Assembly: GCA_027924645.1 (NCBI GenBank)
Contig: BSBN01000763.1
Location: forward strand, 6,820,001-6,884,000
DNA: 64,000 nucleotides
Direction: 5' to 3'
Origin: Cunninghamia lanceolata
Lineage: Eukaryota > Streptophyta > Pinopsida > Cupressales > Cupressaceae
Part shown: positions 41,640-54,479 of the stretch, piece after piece
Layout of the letters: every line of letters starts with the position of its first letter
How positions within the stretch are numbered: the first letter of the stretch is position 1
Position numbers and translations under genes: made by a program
Notes under the pieces: generated by a model
Database searches by the model: none
What the model saw: the letters and a program-made list of their open reading frames with translations, nothing else
Told to the model about the DNA's origin: nothing

Positions 41640-44240
41640 AAATTGTTCTTTTCCATGAAAAAAGGCCTATTCTTGAAGGTTGTGAGAGAGAAATGTATCA
41701 AACTTGCATATACCAGTCCTGCAAAGCAGTCATGCAGTCTTGTCCTCACCACAAGACATCAAATTCACCAGGTATTAACTTTTATTCATAACTGTCATCA
41801 GCATTTACAACACTGCCATTGTTTCTTGCTAACTAGTCACTGTTTTTGACTAGTTAGGATCATGCCAAACGCTTGGAGAAGGAGTCTTCAACCTGCAAAC
41901 CATAGAAAACAACAAAATCTAACCTAATCTCCTCCATCCTTCTGAAAATGATTGATACTTTCAGAGGATAGAGGACAAATTCACCATTTTAGGACACAAA
42001 ACCCTAGTTAAGAGGGTTTCAAGACAATTTCTACAAATTGGAATGATTCTCTCTTCTACAGAAGTGTCAAAAGCTCCTAATAGATGCAAATGAAAGGTGT
42101 TTTGCAGACCTAACAAATTTCTAACATTTCAACTCATAAAAAATCCGTACCAGGCCATACAGAAGATTGTTTCAATGAAAAAAATACAGAAAAACAGTTT
42201 TTTCTCCTTAAAAGACTCCTCTTCATTATTTTTGGCATGTTTTACAAACTAAAGTTTATAGGAAACTTTCCAAACGTTTGCACTTCCTCACAATCCGTAC
42301 AACTGCCCAAGAAAGGCAGTGAACCGATGGAAAAGGCAGTTTTTTCATAAAAACAAGTTTTTAAAAGAAAACCTCCTATAAAATAGGCCTAAGTTAACTC
42401 CATATTAGACTAGTCAATCAAATGACTAAGTCTTTATTACAAAACAAGAAAATGGCTTTCAAAGCCTTAGGAAAGACCAAAATTAACAAGGTCACAAAAT
42501 GTTATAGTCGAAAAAATGACTAAACTGGAGCTCCTGCACCAATGGGAGAATGAATGAACAAAAAAATATATACTATGATTTAATAAGTACATGCTTTATG
42601 CATGGGCAGCTCAATGGTAGAAAACATTTTGGCCATTACGCCTCAACACCCCAGACAAAGGCAGACAGCCATTTTAGATTCCCTTGCAGGATGGGATTTG
42701 AAGCCAATCAACCAGGGGTCGAATATCCAAGCAAAGCATTACAGTTGCTTGTGAGGCATTCAAATTGGATTGGAAAAAATAATAGTACGTTGCCTAGTAA
42801 ATTTTGCAACTATAATGATCTGTAATTGGCCTGGATATTCCAATGCATGATTCAACAGTGCGGACAAACATTTTTCTTATGTGTTGTTCCAAGTTCTATG
42901 GGATCAAACAACAATTTAAAACTGCAAATTGATGTTGCAACAAGTCTGTCTGCCATCTACATCTAATATCCATTATGCAATTGGGTGCATGCCTAAATTC
43001 ATTGAATATCATATTCCACACTCCTACACTACTACAAATATGTGACTCTCCATTATTCCACAAGACCAATAGTGCAACAAAGCGTAGGCTGATTCTTTAA
43101 TTATGTGAATGAATTTAACTTCCATTTGCTGCTATAAACAAATACCATGCTTGTAATCAGCTGAACATATCAACTAGGTATTTTCTTTAGCACTTAAGCA
43201 TGTGAGATAGTTGCATAGAATGGAAGTATGAAAGCAAATGAATCACATGGATACATAGGTATACACTCGGATTTACCTTGGAAAATCCGAATGTGGGAAA
43301 ACTCTAGAAAAGTGAAGCTATGCTTCCTCCTTTCTGCTATCATCTTGTAAGTTCTTACAAGCCTATTGCTCATTTTGAGCTTTCACATGCACTGTAGCTT
43401 TTGCTAGCACCTCTAATTGCTGTCCTAGCTTTCCATACTTCAACTTACTCCTCATGTTTGACTGCTACCATCAGCTATTTTCAAATGCACAGCCATGTAC
43501 CTCAAGAACAAATTTAATCGCTCTTGGCTATGCTTCCATGCACTTGCATGTATTCACTTGACCCCCAAAACATATAAAGAATGAGAAAATGAGTCGTACA
43601 AAGGATTCCAAAAGCCTCCTATATGAAAGGACAGAAGAACAGATTCAACTTTGCTTTGGACATTCAATTCTACTATTTTGTCCCATATGGAACATTCACG
43701 TACCTAGCCATAGCTCATCTGAGTAAACCTTGTTCCATGACAGTCCATACCTAATCAAAACTGTCACACAGTTTCATCCCAAGCCAAAACTCTCACTTTG
43801 GACCTTATTTTCCATTGGTGTGACACCAGGATGTCTCTCTGTACCCTAGTGCCTCAATTTCCCTTGTGTTGCGTCAGACTCTGTATCTCTGCATTGCCTG
43901 TTTCTGTCTTAATAAGCATAAAAGTTAAAAGTATGTCTTAAGCTCTTCTTTAGTCTCACAAACTAACAAGTACAGCTAATCAACTGAATTATGAAAATTT
44001 TCTAAATCCACTTTGGATCAAATAACAGCAATAATAAGAAATGGCGGCAAATAATCAGTGTCAAGGAAGCCTCATGAAGCCTGTCAAAATAAGCTCTCAA
44101 TGCAAAAGCCTAATTCAGGCAACTTGTATAGAAAAGGTTAGCAATTCAGCACTACCTGATATTTACAGTTACATTTTTTAATGAATTTTATAAGTTATTT
44201 AAATCTACCGTGTAGCTGTTCATCCTGTCTACAAGTCCAA
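41640..44240. other. non-coding DNA, probably LTR remains
   Basis: No gene found. Near 43263-43294 lies a 12-bp stem-loop (ACACTCGGATTT with AAATCCGAATGT, one mismatch) followed by GTGGGAAAACTC, which resembles the hairpin and GGAGTTTTC surroundings of the decayed copia LTR at 822-854 on the same (minus) strand. That suggests another copia LTR around 43150-44000, without defined ends. Confidence 0.35.
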
Positions 44241-44261
44241 ATATGCATAATGCCCAAAACA

Positions 44262-44330
44262 CTATTGGATGCATTAAAATTTCTCAAAGCACTATTGGAT
44301 GCATTAAAATTTCTCAAAGTACTATTGGCT
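44262..44330 (+). repeat. 30-base tandem repeat, about 2.3 copies
   Basis: ACTATTGGATGCATTAAAAT followed by TTCTCAAAGC occurs at 44261 and 44291, then a partial third copy from 44321 (ACTATTGGCTCATTGG). Two copies are identical but for the last base. Confidence 0.9.
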
Positions 44331-44339
44331 CATTGGAAC

Positions 44340-44780
44340 TCTTCTGTTTCTACTTCCCCCCAGCATTTCTGCACCTTCCAGCGGTCAAGTTTCACTTTTA
44401 TGAGTACATGCTCAGAAACACTATTATACACCTGAAAAATGCCCAATATAGAGGTAGGGCTGGGATCGCTCGATCTCTGCCTACAGAATTGGATCATGCT
44501 ATTCCATCTGAAGAGGACCAACTCACAGATAAAGAGGAAGCTTGATCAGGATGAATTGGAATCTTTCTTCTATGATCAACCAAGGTAGTCCATCCCCTCA
44601 TCTCGAGATCAGCCTATATCTCTCCCTGTCCCCTCTCCGACCACCTCGTGGACACTGTCATACCCTTCATATAGGGTACTTCTGTAGCAGAATTACTTTG
44701 ATGGTCCCTTACCTGGCCATTCTTATGGTGTGGTGCCTACTTCTACCTGTATCACAAGTAGTGCTGCAGCTATCCTAAAA
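44340..44780 (+). pseudogene. possible hAT-type transposase C-terminal fragment
   Basis: Pieces read NTIIHLKNAQYRGRAGIA, PTELDHAIPSEEDQLTDKEE, then after a shift LDQDELESFFYDQP, SIPSSRDQPISLPVPSPTTS and GHSYGVVPTSTCITS. The order (short LRLKN helix, acidic stretch, Pro/Ser-rich tail) is like the C-terminal ends of some plant hAT transposases, as I remember them. No catalytic or dimerisation block is seen. Low certainty; it could be another repeat-coded protein. Confidence 0.3.
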
Positions 44781-45102
44781 GTGACAAGGGCAGTCACTCA
44801 TATTTCCAACATAATGGGTCAAAACAGATGATAGACTACACATTTGTATGCAAAATAGCCCACTTTGAAGCAGGTTCACTACACAAAATTGGCATTGGAG
44901 AAGTTGATCTTTTGGAATTCCTTCCATCAATGTTCTTTACCTGCTACACCCAGCCTGTTTGAGGCACTGAAATCTTTAAGTAAACATCTGCCATAGTTTA
45001 TCCTTACAAATAGACAGTTTAAATTTTGCATATTTTCCTTCCAAAAAATGAGTTTTGGTTATGTTACTGTGTATGTGTCCCATCCGGGTAAACCCTGGGT
45101 AT

Positions 45103-45148
45103 GTGCCTGGTACAGCCCCAGACTGTGGGTCCAGGCTGTACCTGGCAC
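45103..45148. repeat. GC-rich 15-bp stem-loop
   Basis: GTGCCTGGTACAGCC (45103-45117) pairs with GGCTGTACCTGGCAC (45134-45148) with one mismatch, loop 16 bases. It lies in a small GC-rich island (45075-45160) followed by an A run. May be the end of a small foldback or RTE-like repeat; not assigned. Confidence 0.8.
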
Positions 45149-45511
45149 CCCACGGTCCCAACAAAAAAAACATTTTATATAACAAGAAAAACAGAAAATT
45201 TAAAAGTTAAAATAAAAAAAACTAAACTAACTACCTAATTAACCACTGAGTATCACTGCAGTTTGAACATATATGAGCCCTTCCAATTTATCTTTGACAT
45301 TTGAAATTGAATTATCCATTATCAGCTGTCTTCTGTATTTGATTATGTATATTTTGTCCAAATTATGGCTATTTTCTATATTTTTAATATTGAATTTACA
45401 TATTTGGTAGAGCCATACCAAACCTGGGTTGAAACAATCAACAAGCCACCATACCTGAACCCTAAACCCATACCTGATCTGACAAATTAGATTTTTACTT
45501 CTTTTTTTTAC

Positions 45512-45762
45512 CTTTGTAAATATGATTTGTATATTTTCCCCATCACAAGCCATAGATGACAGGTCTGTTAATCCTAAACTGGCAATTGTCTGGGAATAGA
45601 ATTGGAGAGGAGTGAGTATTTCTGTGTTTTGCATAAGTGTAAATGCCTCGCACAAGAAACTGTCTTCTAGCTGGTAGTTGGCCCTATCATGTCTTAAACA
45701 CCTTTGACAGTTGCAATTGTATGGAGCAAAGTTGGCATCAATTGTAGATTTTTTTTTATTCA
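45512..45762 (-). CDS. unrecognised candidate exon
   Basis: On the minus strand an open stretch lies between a plausible acceptor (GGACAG, before 45762) and donor (AAG/GTAAAA, after 45512). It reads TIDANFAPYNCNCQRCLRHD, NYQLEDSFLCEAFTLMQNTE, LTPLQFYSQTIASLGLTDLS and CDGENIQIIFTK. Composition looks protein-like, with Cys and Leu spread evenly, unlike the AT-rich frames around. I do not recognise a family. The open frame itself runs on to 45239, but that part looks like intron. Confidence 0.25.
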
Positions 45763-46499
45763 CTGTCCATGTTATGGGGCATGAATTTTATGTCAAATTC
45801 ATACTTGGGCCTTAGGCGTATCTTGCATAGTTTATGCTCAATATTTGCATGGTCCATACATGGTTACCTTATGAATCTTTTACATACATAGAATATATCC
45901 AGGTAGAAGTGGAGAGTGGAGACACAAGCCACATAATTGGTTTAGCACAGAACCCCACTCCACCCTGAGGTGTAGATTTTGTTATTTTAATTTTTAATCT
46001 ATAGGTAACTGAGGAAGCTCAAAAGCATTAAGGAAAAACCTCATGTGTGCATACATTTATGGCATATAGGTTAACATGTGAACTTGTGTCGCATATGGAG
46101 TGACAAGGAATGTAAGTAACATCGAACTTAAGAGTGAAGTTCCTGAGGCCAGATGGTCATAACTGCTTCCCTATTGGATTAGTTTTCCAGGTATAATTGT
46201 TGATGGGTCACAAACCGCTGGTTTGCATTGGATTGCATTACATCAATTGTCTACTATTAGAATTCACTTCCAAATTCATCATGCTTTATAAAAAGTGCAT
46301 CTTATGTTTTTTCAAATACAGATGGACAGTTACCATCTGGATTTGTTCTTCAGGTTTGGACTAAGTTTACACAGTTTTCCAGCATCATAGTTGACATGTA
46401 TTTCCTGCTCGTATGGAAAAAAAGTCGTGTAATAATGGTATTGGAGCTGAGTTGATGTTTTACTCCAATTTGTGCTGTTTGAATGGACCTCTTGATGGT

Positions 46500-48880
46500 G
46501 ATAGTTTGTCATTGATGTCAAAAGGTATTGAGAGAGTTGAGTAAGTGTGCATCTTCACAAGGTATCATCAGGACTGCAGGTCATTTGAGGATCACTTGCA
46601 CTATTGCCATAGGTTGTTCAAGATCATGTCTCTCACAGTTGTTCACTCTATCAGGAACATCAATCAGGAGTTGTTCATTTGGACAGAATAAGCGTTGTCA
46701 GTTGAGTTGGCTTGATTAGTGTATATCTCTCATGTGGTGTGTTGATTATCAATGGTGTTGTTGTTCTTCAGTTGTTTATCAGAACATGTCATTTGTATTC
46801 TAGTGTTGTTCACTTGAGGGTTGATATGGTTGTCTTGAAGTTGTGATAATTCAGGTGAGGTTGCAAAGATTCTTTCAGGATGTCATCTGGATAGGAGCAA
46901 TTCAAAGGTAATCAAAAGATGAGTTTTTGGTCACATTAATATAAGGATGATATGAGCCTTGTTTCCATTTGCATTAAAGTCAAACATTGATATTCTCACA
47001 GGAACTTCAAGGTAATAAAGGCATCAAATATAATATATATTTGAAGAGAAGCTCAAAAAGTATAATCATGTGAAGGGTCCTTAATACATACTATTACCAA
47101 TCCCTTTACCTTTTTGACTAATCACTTATTATATGAGATGAGATATGCATCGAATATTAATATGGGAGCCCAAAGCATATTCGAGGGAGAGTATTTTTTA
47201 AATCATTCAAAGACCAATATTTAATGGGAGTATATTCGAAGGACCTTGTTTTATTTAGTAGAAAGTTTTGTTTTTTCTAAAAACCATCGAATTCCATAAA
47301 TGTAAGATGGAAAGCTCGATGCATACATGAGCTATTACTATGGTTTTCTAAATATTAGAAACTTTAAGTTATCGGCCTCCATGTCATATTTTTATGACAA
47401 TTAAAAAAAAAGATAAGGTGATTTTTTTTATATATGCAAAGCCATAAAAGATTTCAAATGTATGTGGGCACGAATTTGAAGAAAGATAAAAGGTTTTTTT
47501 TACTAATTTTAATCTTTGAAAAGGAAATATTAAAAGCTAATTTTTAGCTTCTTTCTTCAGGGCAGATTTTATTGGTGAGTCTTTTGAGGCACTAAAAGCT
47601 AAGAAGGAGATTTTTATGATATTATATTCTTTATAAAGGGGAAAGTTTCTTTTTTAGATATTATTCTTGAGAGTAATATGTAAGATTTTTTTTTAAAGTA
47701 TATTTTCATGGATGGAGAGAAGTTTTTTTTGCAGAGGAATGTGAAGAGAAATAAAAATGAAAGATCAATTGATTGCAGGGTCATTGTGAAATTTTTTCTT
47801 TATGACAAATTGATTTTATTGAAGATTTTATTGAGGAGTTAAATGATTTTTTGGAGAAGACAAAGAGAATTCAAGATGAAATAAAAGAATTTGAAGAATA
47901 TTTGTTGATTTTGTTTTGCAATCAGGGAATGTGTTTTTTGCAGAGAAGATCAAGAGTTTGGAAAAGATGATGTTTGAAATGAAGGATTTGAAAAGTTTTT
48001 TTTGTTACAGATCCCAAGACTTTGAAGAGACAAAGGATATTATCTTATTTACAGAGTCAATGCAATATAAAAGTTTTTTATTGAGAACAAAATGGAAATG
48101 GTCATACAAGTGAAATTGATTTGAGATGTTAATCAAATTGAAAAATTAAATATGAGAGGGATTTGAAAAGTCAAGTTATTTTTTGTATTGCAGGAGGAGT
48201 TGAATGTGAAAGGTCACATGATTTTTAATGACATGACAGGTACTTGGATAAGTCGTGTTATTGTGCAGATAAATATGAAATGGTGAAGATAATGATTCAG
48301 ATAAAATGGGAAAACCAATTTGTAGTGAAAATGATATATTTTCCTGATCAGGTGAATTAGATGATTTCAAGGATAAAATGTCAGAGGATTTGAATGATGG
48401 AATATATGTTGTAGATGAGTTGATTTGAATGGTGCAAATCAGATTGAACAGCAATCACTTCTTGCACATGAAATTTTTGTTTTGATTGAGAAAACCCAGT
48501 AAGGCATAGTATGCCAGTGAGACTTGTAGGTCAGTGAGACCATTTGTCAGTGAGACACTCACATCAGCCAGTGAGGTTTGTAAAGATATTTTCAAGGTTA
48601 AGCCAGTGAGGCAGTTTTGGAGTGGTTTTTCTACCCCAGGAGGGTTTTCCACTCGTGCAAATTTGTGTTATGTCTCATATTGTTTTTCATCTGTATGTGT
48701 GTATGTTAATGTTTTTCTCATGAGGTTTTGTTCTCTTTCTTCATTCTCAGTCATGTGCATATGTGTTTGACAAATCAATGATATCTTTCTCTCCTTGTGC
48801 TTTGAAAGTTAAAGTTTGCAAAAAGATTTGAAAATTTACACAACACTGATTCACCCCCCTCTCAGTGTTGTCCTGGACTC
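46500..48880 (+). mobile_element. LTR-like DNA, copia-type end
   Basis: No gene. The right end has features of a copia LTR end: AACCCAGTAAGGCA and CAGTGAGAC repeated near 48497-48560, TTTTCCACTCGTGCAAATTT near 48646, then the hairpin ACAACACTGA/TCAGTGTTGT (48840-48871) around TTCACCCCCCTC. From memory, SIRE-like copia LTRs end with such a CACCCCCC-TCAGTGTT structure. The left end is undefined. Confidence 0.4.
48840..48871. repeat. 10-bp stem-loop with a C-rich loop
   Basis: ACAACACTGA (48840-48849) and TCAGTGTTGT (48862-48871) are perfect inverted copies; the loop is TTCACCCCCCTC. Confidence 0.9.
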
Positions 48881-51800
48881 CTACACCTCTCACTTCAACG
48901 AGCTTATTGGAAAACAAAATCTACAAAGTGAAAAAAAAATTATATTGTTTTCGAAGATTTTCATTTGCTGCTCAAAGTATGAGCTGATAATGGTTTGCTT
49001 CTTTTTCAGGGAACAAAACCCAACACAATATTCCCAATCATAGTCCTTTCCTACAAAACTTAACCTCAAACACTAATAACAAAATGTAATCGAGAGCATG
49101 AAATCATAAGAGAAAATCAACAAAGCATTTAATCTGCAGATGCTAGCTATGCATCCAACGACATGAAATTAATTGTTGTTGATTTCGAAGTAAGAAAAAA
49201 CAAAGGCAGCTACTTCAAATTTTCTTTCCAATATAACAAAATGCACATGTAAGAAACTAAACACCTCAAATGTCAGTCTTTCTCCAAATATTTTTTTTTT
49301 TTCACTTTTTCCCCTTCCTTTTTTAAATTTCTCAATATGTTTTCAAAGGCCCAAAAAATTTTATTTCTTACAAAATACCTACAATCTCTATGACTTTTTG
49401 CCTTCCTTGAATATCCCTTAAGTACTTCTCCATGATGTCTGACAATGTCTCCATTAACACTGGTAGTAAAATCAAATGCATAGACAAATCTAGTATATAG
49501 AAATGCAGCCATTGCAACCTCTCAATATTCTCCTACCCTTATTAGAGGTGGTCTCACACAGTAACAAACAATACTCTTGCATCAAACATGCTCCAAATGA
49601 GCCTTGTAGAGATATATTTATATTGGATTCTTGTGGATATATTTATATTTTCATGTTTTCAATTTGACATTTTGACACTTAACTAAATTTAAGCACCCCT
49701 AGAGGTCATAATGCACTTTTTCTTCAAATTTCTCATTGACAACTTGACATCCAACCTCCTAGGGGCACACTTGAGCACTTGGGAACACTTCTTCATGTTT
49801 TCACTTTAACACTTGCCACTTAAGTGCAAAAGTACATGTTGACTTAAGTGATCTAATTTGTCATTGACAATGAGAGCATGCACCTTTCACACTAAAGTGA
49901 ATTTCTCCCCAAAATTGACATTTACTCTTCCTAGGGTCTGCCCACGCACCTGTCATTTTTGAACAATTTTTACCTGACATTCTCTCTCTTTGGCATGCTC
50001 CAGACCACTTGTGTATCCTTTCCCAGCTTGAAATCCTCAAAAAAGTACATCTTCCTTGTCAAGATGTGTCTTAGAAACCCCAATGACCATTTCTCTACCT
50101 TGCCACTTGACTGCCTTTCCTCATATCCAAGTTATCATATTGACATTGCCTGACGCACTTGAAATACTCCTCTTGTAGGCCCTACAATGGTGTTAGCTTA
50201 AACTGACAACGACAACATTGACTTATGAACAAGAAACGACTTGATATTGACCTACAAATTGATAGAATAGAAAAAAAAATGTATGGGTACAACAATGATA
50301 TTGTTGAATACCTACATAGATACCTAGTTTCTCCAAACTTGCTTAAGTAGAACTGGTGGATGGAGTCAGATATGAGAATTGAGATTTCTCAATTACATCA
50401 TGCGCCTATTATGTTTGCTGTTCTATTGATAATAAAGAGGGATGAAGCACACAGGAAGCCCCTTTAAGATTCAAATTAATGTAACTCGAGGAAGGAATCT
50501 TTGTTTGAACCAATGAAATTACAATGTTGGGAACCAAGCAGGGTTTAAGGTTCTAAGATGTACAAATTATACCACGAACTCAGAAAGATTAAGCTTGAGC
50601 CAGAGGATGGAACAAAATAAGTTCTGGAAACATTTTCAAGGACATATCAGAGACATAAAGGGACCCTGGAAGTGATCAATGAAAAAATTCAAAAGAAAAA
50701 AAGAAACGCCACAACTATGATGGACATGTATGCAAAAGGGGGAAGCATATAGAAAGCACTCAATTTGTTATGGAAAAAATAATTTAACGAAATGTGATTT
50801 CATCCTCTGTCACATTTTTGGATATGTATAATATGGGCTTGATGAAAAAGCCTGGGAGATTTTTTTGGTAAGTGTAAAGCCAAACTCAACCTTGGTCAAC
50901 TTGCTCAACAACATTGGAGCTTGTAAACATTCAGAAAGCTCTAAAATAGCTTGATAATTTGTCCTACGCAAATGCGATCTCCTGCTCTGTAATCGCTGCT
51001 GAATGTGCCAAAAATAACTTTTTCAAAGATGAGCACTTCAATTGGTGCAACAAAGTGAAATTGGGAACAGACTATGCAGTACATTCAGAAAACCTGGAAA
51101 GAACTTCTTTTGTTTTGTTTTGCTTTTTTACTTTTCTTCTTCTGTTGCTTGTATATGTGACAACCCTGGTAGACAAGGGTGCCAAATGTATATGCATAAA
51201 GAATTGACACAAACTATTGGACAAAATGACTCTCTGAGAAGGTTAACGTGGAGCAATCATGGCTGGTTTAAACAAATTAAACGTGATGAAAAGATTTGGT
51301 GAACTTGGCAGCAGAAGTAAGTGCAAAATCGTTGCCTCCCTATTTGATTTTATTCTTTTCTTTGTAAATCACAATAAATACCTGCAATTACTTGGATTTC
51401 CGGTACTAAAATCGTTTTTCAAGTATCGCCCCAGTAGTTCCTCTTTCCTGCAACCTGTATCACAGAAAAAATATGGTTTGAGTGCTTCCCAATGTGGAAT
51501 AAATATAGGGTTTGAAATATAAGCCCCGGGCTCAGAATATCTAGTTTAATCAATTCATTAAGCAATTAATATAATAATTAATTTAGATAAATGGGTTGCA
51601 TTTAAAAAATGGACAAAGAGGGAAAAGAGTGCTTAGTTATGTGTGCAACAATTGATATTTTGTTGAAATACATATTTTTATGATTCACTGCAAATTTTTG
51701 CTATCAGATCTACAACAATGAAGCTTCGAGAGACTAGAAAATGATGTGTGCTCCATTTTGTTGGAACTTTGGTGTGCTATTCACCTGCAAAGAGTTCCTA

Positions 51801-52570
51801 AAGAGGTTTCTCATGAGAGAAGATAGTACACTTGTTCTAATCCATGTCAAATGTTTGATTGCAGATTGGTGAATAGCTATAGAGTTAGTTGCAGTGAGAT
51901 TCAAATGTTGTAGTTTAGCATGGAGGCTTGTCTAAGTTTAATGTTGTTGTGGTTGCAACCGCACGTCATTTAGAAGATAACTTACAACCACATATGTGTC
52001 TAAGTAAGTTACCGAAGTCTGTATTATAGTGCAGGTGCACATGCAACATTGTTAGAGTACATGTGGTGACAACTAGGAGCATGGTGATGTTCTAGGGGAT
52101 GCTCAGAAGTAATACAGGCAGCTAGGAGCAATCAAGTGTTTATCTCTTCTATTGCAAGTCATGGATGGTGTTTGGTTATAGTATAGGAAGACATGCATGT
52201 GGTTTAGGTGAAGATGATCAATAGTCTTTGACCAAATGTGAGCAGTTGTGGCTACTTAAATGTGGTGATTATTCATGTGGAGAAGTTGTGTTTGATATAA
52301 TGTGTGGTACAATAACCTCATGGTATAGTCATGTTGTAGTTGCGTGATTATTGCAATTCCATGTGGCAATTAGATAGTTGAGATAGTTGGAATTCCATGA
52401 GAACATCTTGGTGGCTATATCTACTTGCTTGTAAGGATGGAATGAGGTTTGATCGATTGGTTGTTGGTTGCTGAAAATGTGGTAAACCTGGTTGGAGGTC
52501 ATATGTTGTAGTTTATGGATTGAGATACTCTACAAGAGAGACCTATTGTATTGGATATATTATCCTTTGA
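48881..52570. other. no gene I can support
   Basis: Only short frames. Two places might be exons: 50959-51107 (plus) and 51259-51317 (plus), the latter with ATG, MAGLNKLNVMKRFGELGSRS and a strong donor GTAAGTG after it. Neither has a recognised domain or a partner exon, so I do not call a gene. Confidence 0.4.
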
Positions 52571-54270
52571 GTATATTTTTTTGTTTTATTAAAGGTGAAT
52601 AAGGGGTTTTGAAAGGGGTCTCATCCATTTTGATAACAAAACAACAAAAATACGACAAAACTGTAACAAAACGCTCCCAAGGAAGAAGGGTCGCAACCAG
52701 ACCAACCTAGCAGACAAAATGTTGCCACAAGGCAGCAACAAAGCAATGACCAAACAACAAAGAACGAGTATTACAACATATTGAAAGCCACAGCAGCCTC
52801 CCACGCATCTTGTAAAAACTCAAGGTGTTTCTTCACAAATTTAGCATTGTGAGACTCAAAGGCCCTCTTCTCCTCCATCCTGCAACTCTTCTCCTCCATC
52901 CTGCAACTGTGAGTCCTCAAACTACGACCAACCCACTCCAAAGAGGTCTGCAACTTGAGATGATCTTGAAGCAATTTGATATTGTTAGCATAGTTTTGGA
53001 TGCTACGCCTGTTGACCTCCACCACCTTTTTCAAACTAGTTTTAATTTCCTATAATTCCTTCTCCAAAGAGTTAAGTCTCTCCTATTTCACTTTTTCCTC
53101 CTTCATCATATAGATATCCTCTAAAACATCCCATTTTTTTTGTTAAGCTTGATTTTCTCTTGATTCAAGGTATCACCCCTAAATTTCTAGCTGAGCAAAA
53201 AGGTTTTGATATTTAATCTGTTCACCTCAAGGAAAACCCATTTGAGGATATTATGGTGCACACCAATTTCTTTCTCCAAGTCACATGCCTTATCTCCTAG
53301 GAGTTCCACCATAGCAACCACCTCACCAATATTGGAATTTGAAGAGTAAGATAAGTTCAACATGTTGGAGGAAGGCCCTAAGCAAAGACCCTCCACCTGT
53401 GGAAACTTAGAACTAGATCAGACAATTCCTCTAGACCAGCAACCTTCTCTTTACCTTTTTTGTTAGCTGACACCCCCTCCCCAACTAGACCAACATCCAA
53501 ATCAACAACTTTTCCACCCACAGGGCAACTAGTAATAACCACTACAACAAGGGGAGGGCCCTCGAAAATAGGGAGACCCTAGGTTTCTTCCTCAAGTTCT
53601 GGGCAACAAGAGAAGGATTGATTTCTGCCCTAAAAGGGAGTAGGAAATGGGAGGGTTTTAGAGATAGGGCATGGTTAAGCAACTAAATGATAAGTGACTA
53701 ATGTAAAGGAAGTAACACAACACCCCAACTCACCTCTAAAATATAGTACTTGAAAAAAAGAAAGTAGAAAAAAAGTTGACAAGGGCGTTGTGCCAAAAGT
53801 GATTCAAGAGGGACAAATGGAAAGAAAAAATAATTTGAAAAATATCATTCAAGGGTGACATACTGAATGATTTGAAAAGTGGCCTCATCCCATGGCCGCG
53901 AGAGGGAACCTCTAGCAAAGCTAGATTAGAGTTTTATGATTTCCTCCTTCCCTTTGAGCAATGACCATAGCAACTCTTCTTTGCTGTGCATGTCTTTGTA
54001 CATCTTTCCATCAATAGGCATGTTTGTCACGTGGGCAATCAACGCCTTTGAGATCTCCAACTCCACCCCCTAACCTTTACCACTCTTGAATTCCAATTCT
54101 TTGCAAATCCTTTCAACAAAGTAGGGTCATAACCCTTCACCCTCTCCATGTAGTTGGAAAGGTTGCCTTTTTACAATATATGCCAAACCATGGAATTTTC
54201 CTCAACAACCTCATAAGAAATGAGTTTGATCCTATTCTTATTGTCCCCCATGAACTAGAAAATTCAACGC
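52571..54270 (-). pseudogene. coiled-coil ORF with LINE-type 3' tail
   Basis: Right to left. Around 54270-53950: KNRIKLISYEVVEENSMVWH, NYMERVKGYDPTLLKGFAKN, VELEISKALIAHVTNMPIDG, KMYKDMHSKEELLWSLLKG. Around 53920-53740: MRPLFKSFSMSPLNDIF. Around 53400-52771: MLNLSYSSNSNIGEVVAMVE, then a coiled coil (LKKVVEVNRRSIQNYANNIK, LLQDHLKLQTSLEW) with the repeat CRMEEKS/CRMEEKR, ending AAVAFNML-stop. Then a tail with GACCCCTTTCAAAACCCCTT and an AATAAAAC-rich end, like the LINE tails at 2224 and 30395. Several stops and shifts. Function unknown; perhaps a repeat-borne gene moved by LINE machinery. Confidence 0.5.
52876..52920 (-). repeat. 21-base tandem duplication in the coiled-coil ORF
   Basis: TCCTCCATCCTGCAACT occurs twice at a spacing of 21 bases (about 52871 and 52892), coding CRMEEKS and CRMEEKR on the minus strand. 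It is in frame and adds seven codons. Confidence 0.85.
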
Positions 54271-54479
54271 ACTACTAACCACCTAGAAAATGGGGAAATT
54301 TTACTTACTTGGCATGGCACTGAGGCCACCCAAATGCAACTTCAAAAAATGGTAAGCTTGAGAAACTTCATGAAGCTCATGGAAGCCTCCAAACGCACTT
54401 AGAGAAAACCCACTCACTGACCCAAAAAATATCACCCACATTAGGAGCGGAGTTAACATAAAGGGAAGGCCTAAGGGGT

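Noticed and set aside
42605..42731. Words like a tRNA A box (GCTCAATGGTAG) and B box (GGTCGAATATCC)
   Set aside because: They are about 110 bases apart, too far for a tRNA gene or a normal SINE head, and no cloverleaf forms.
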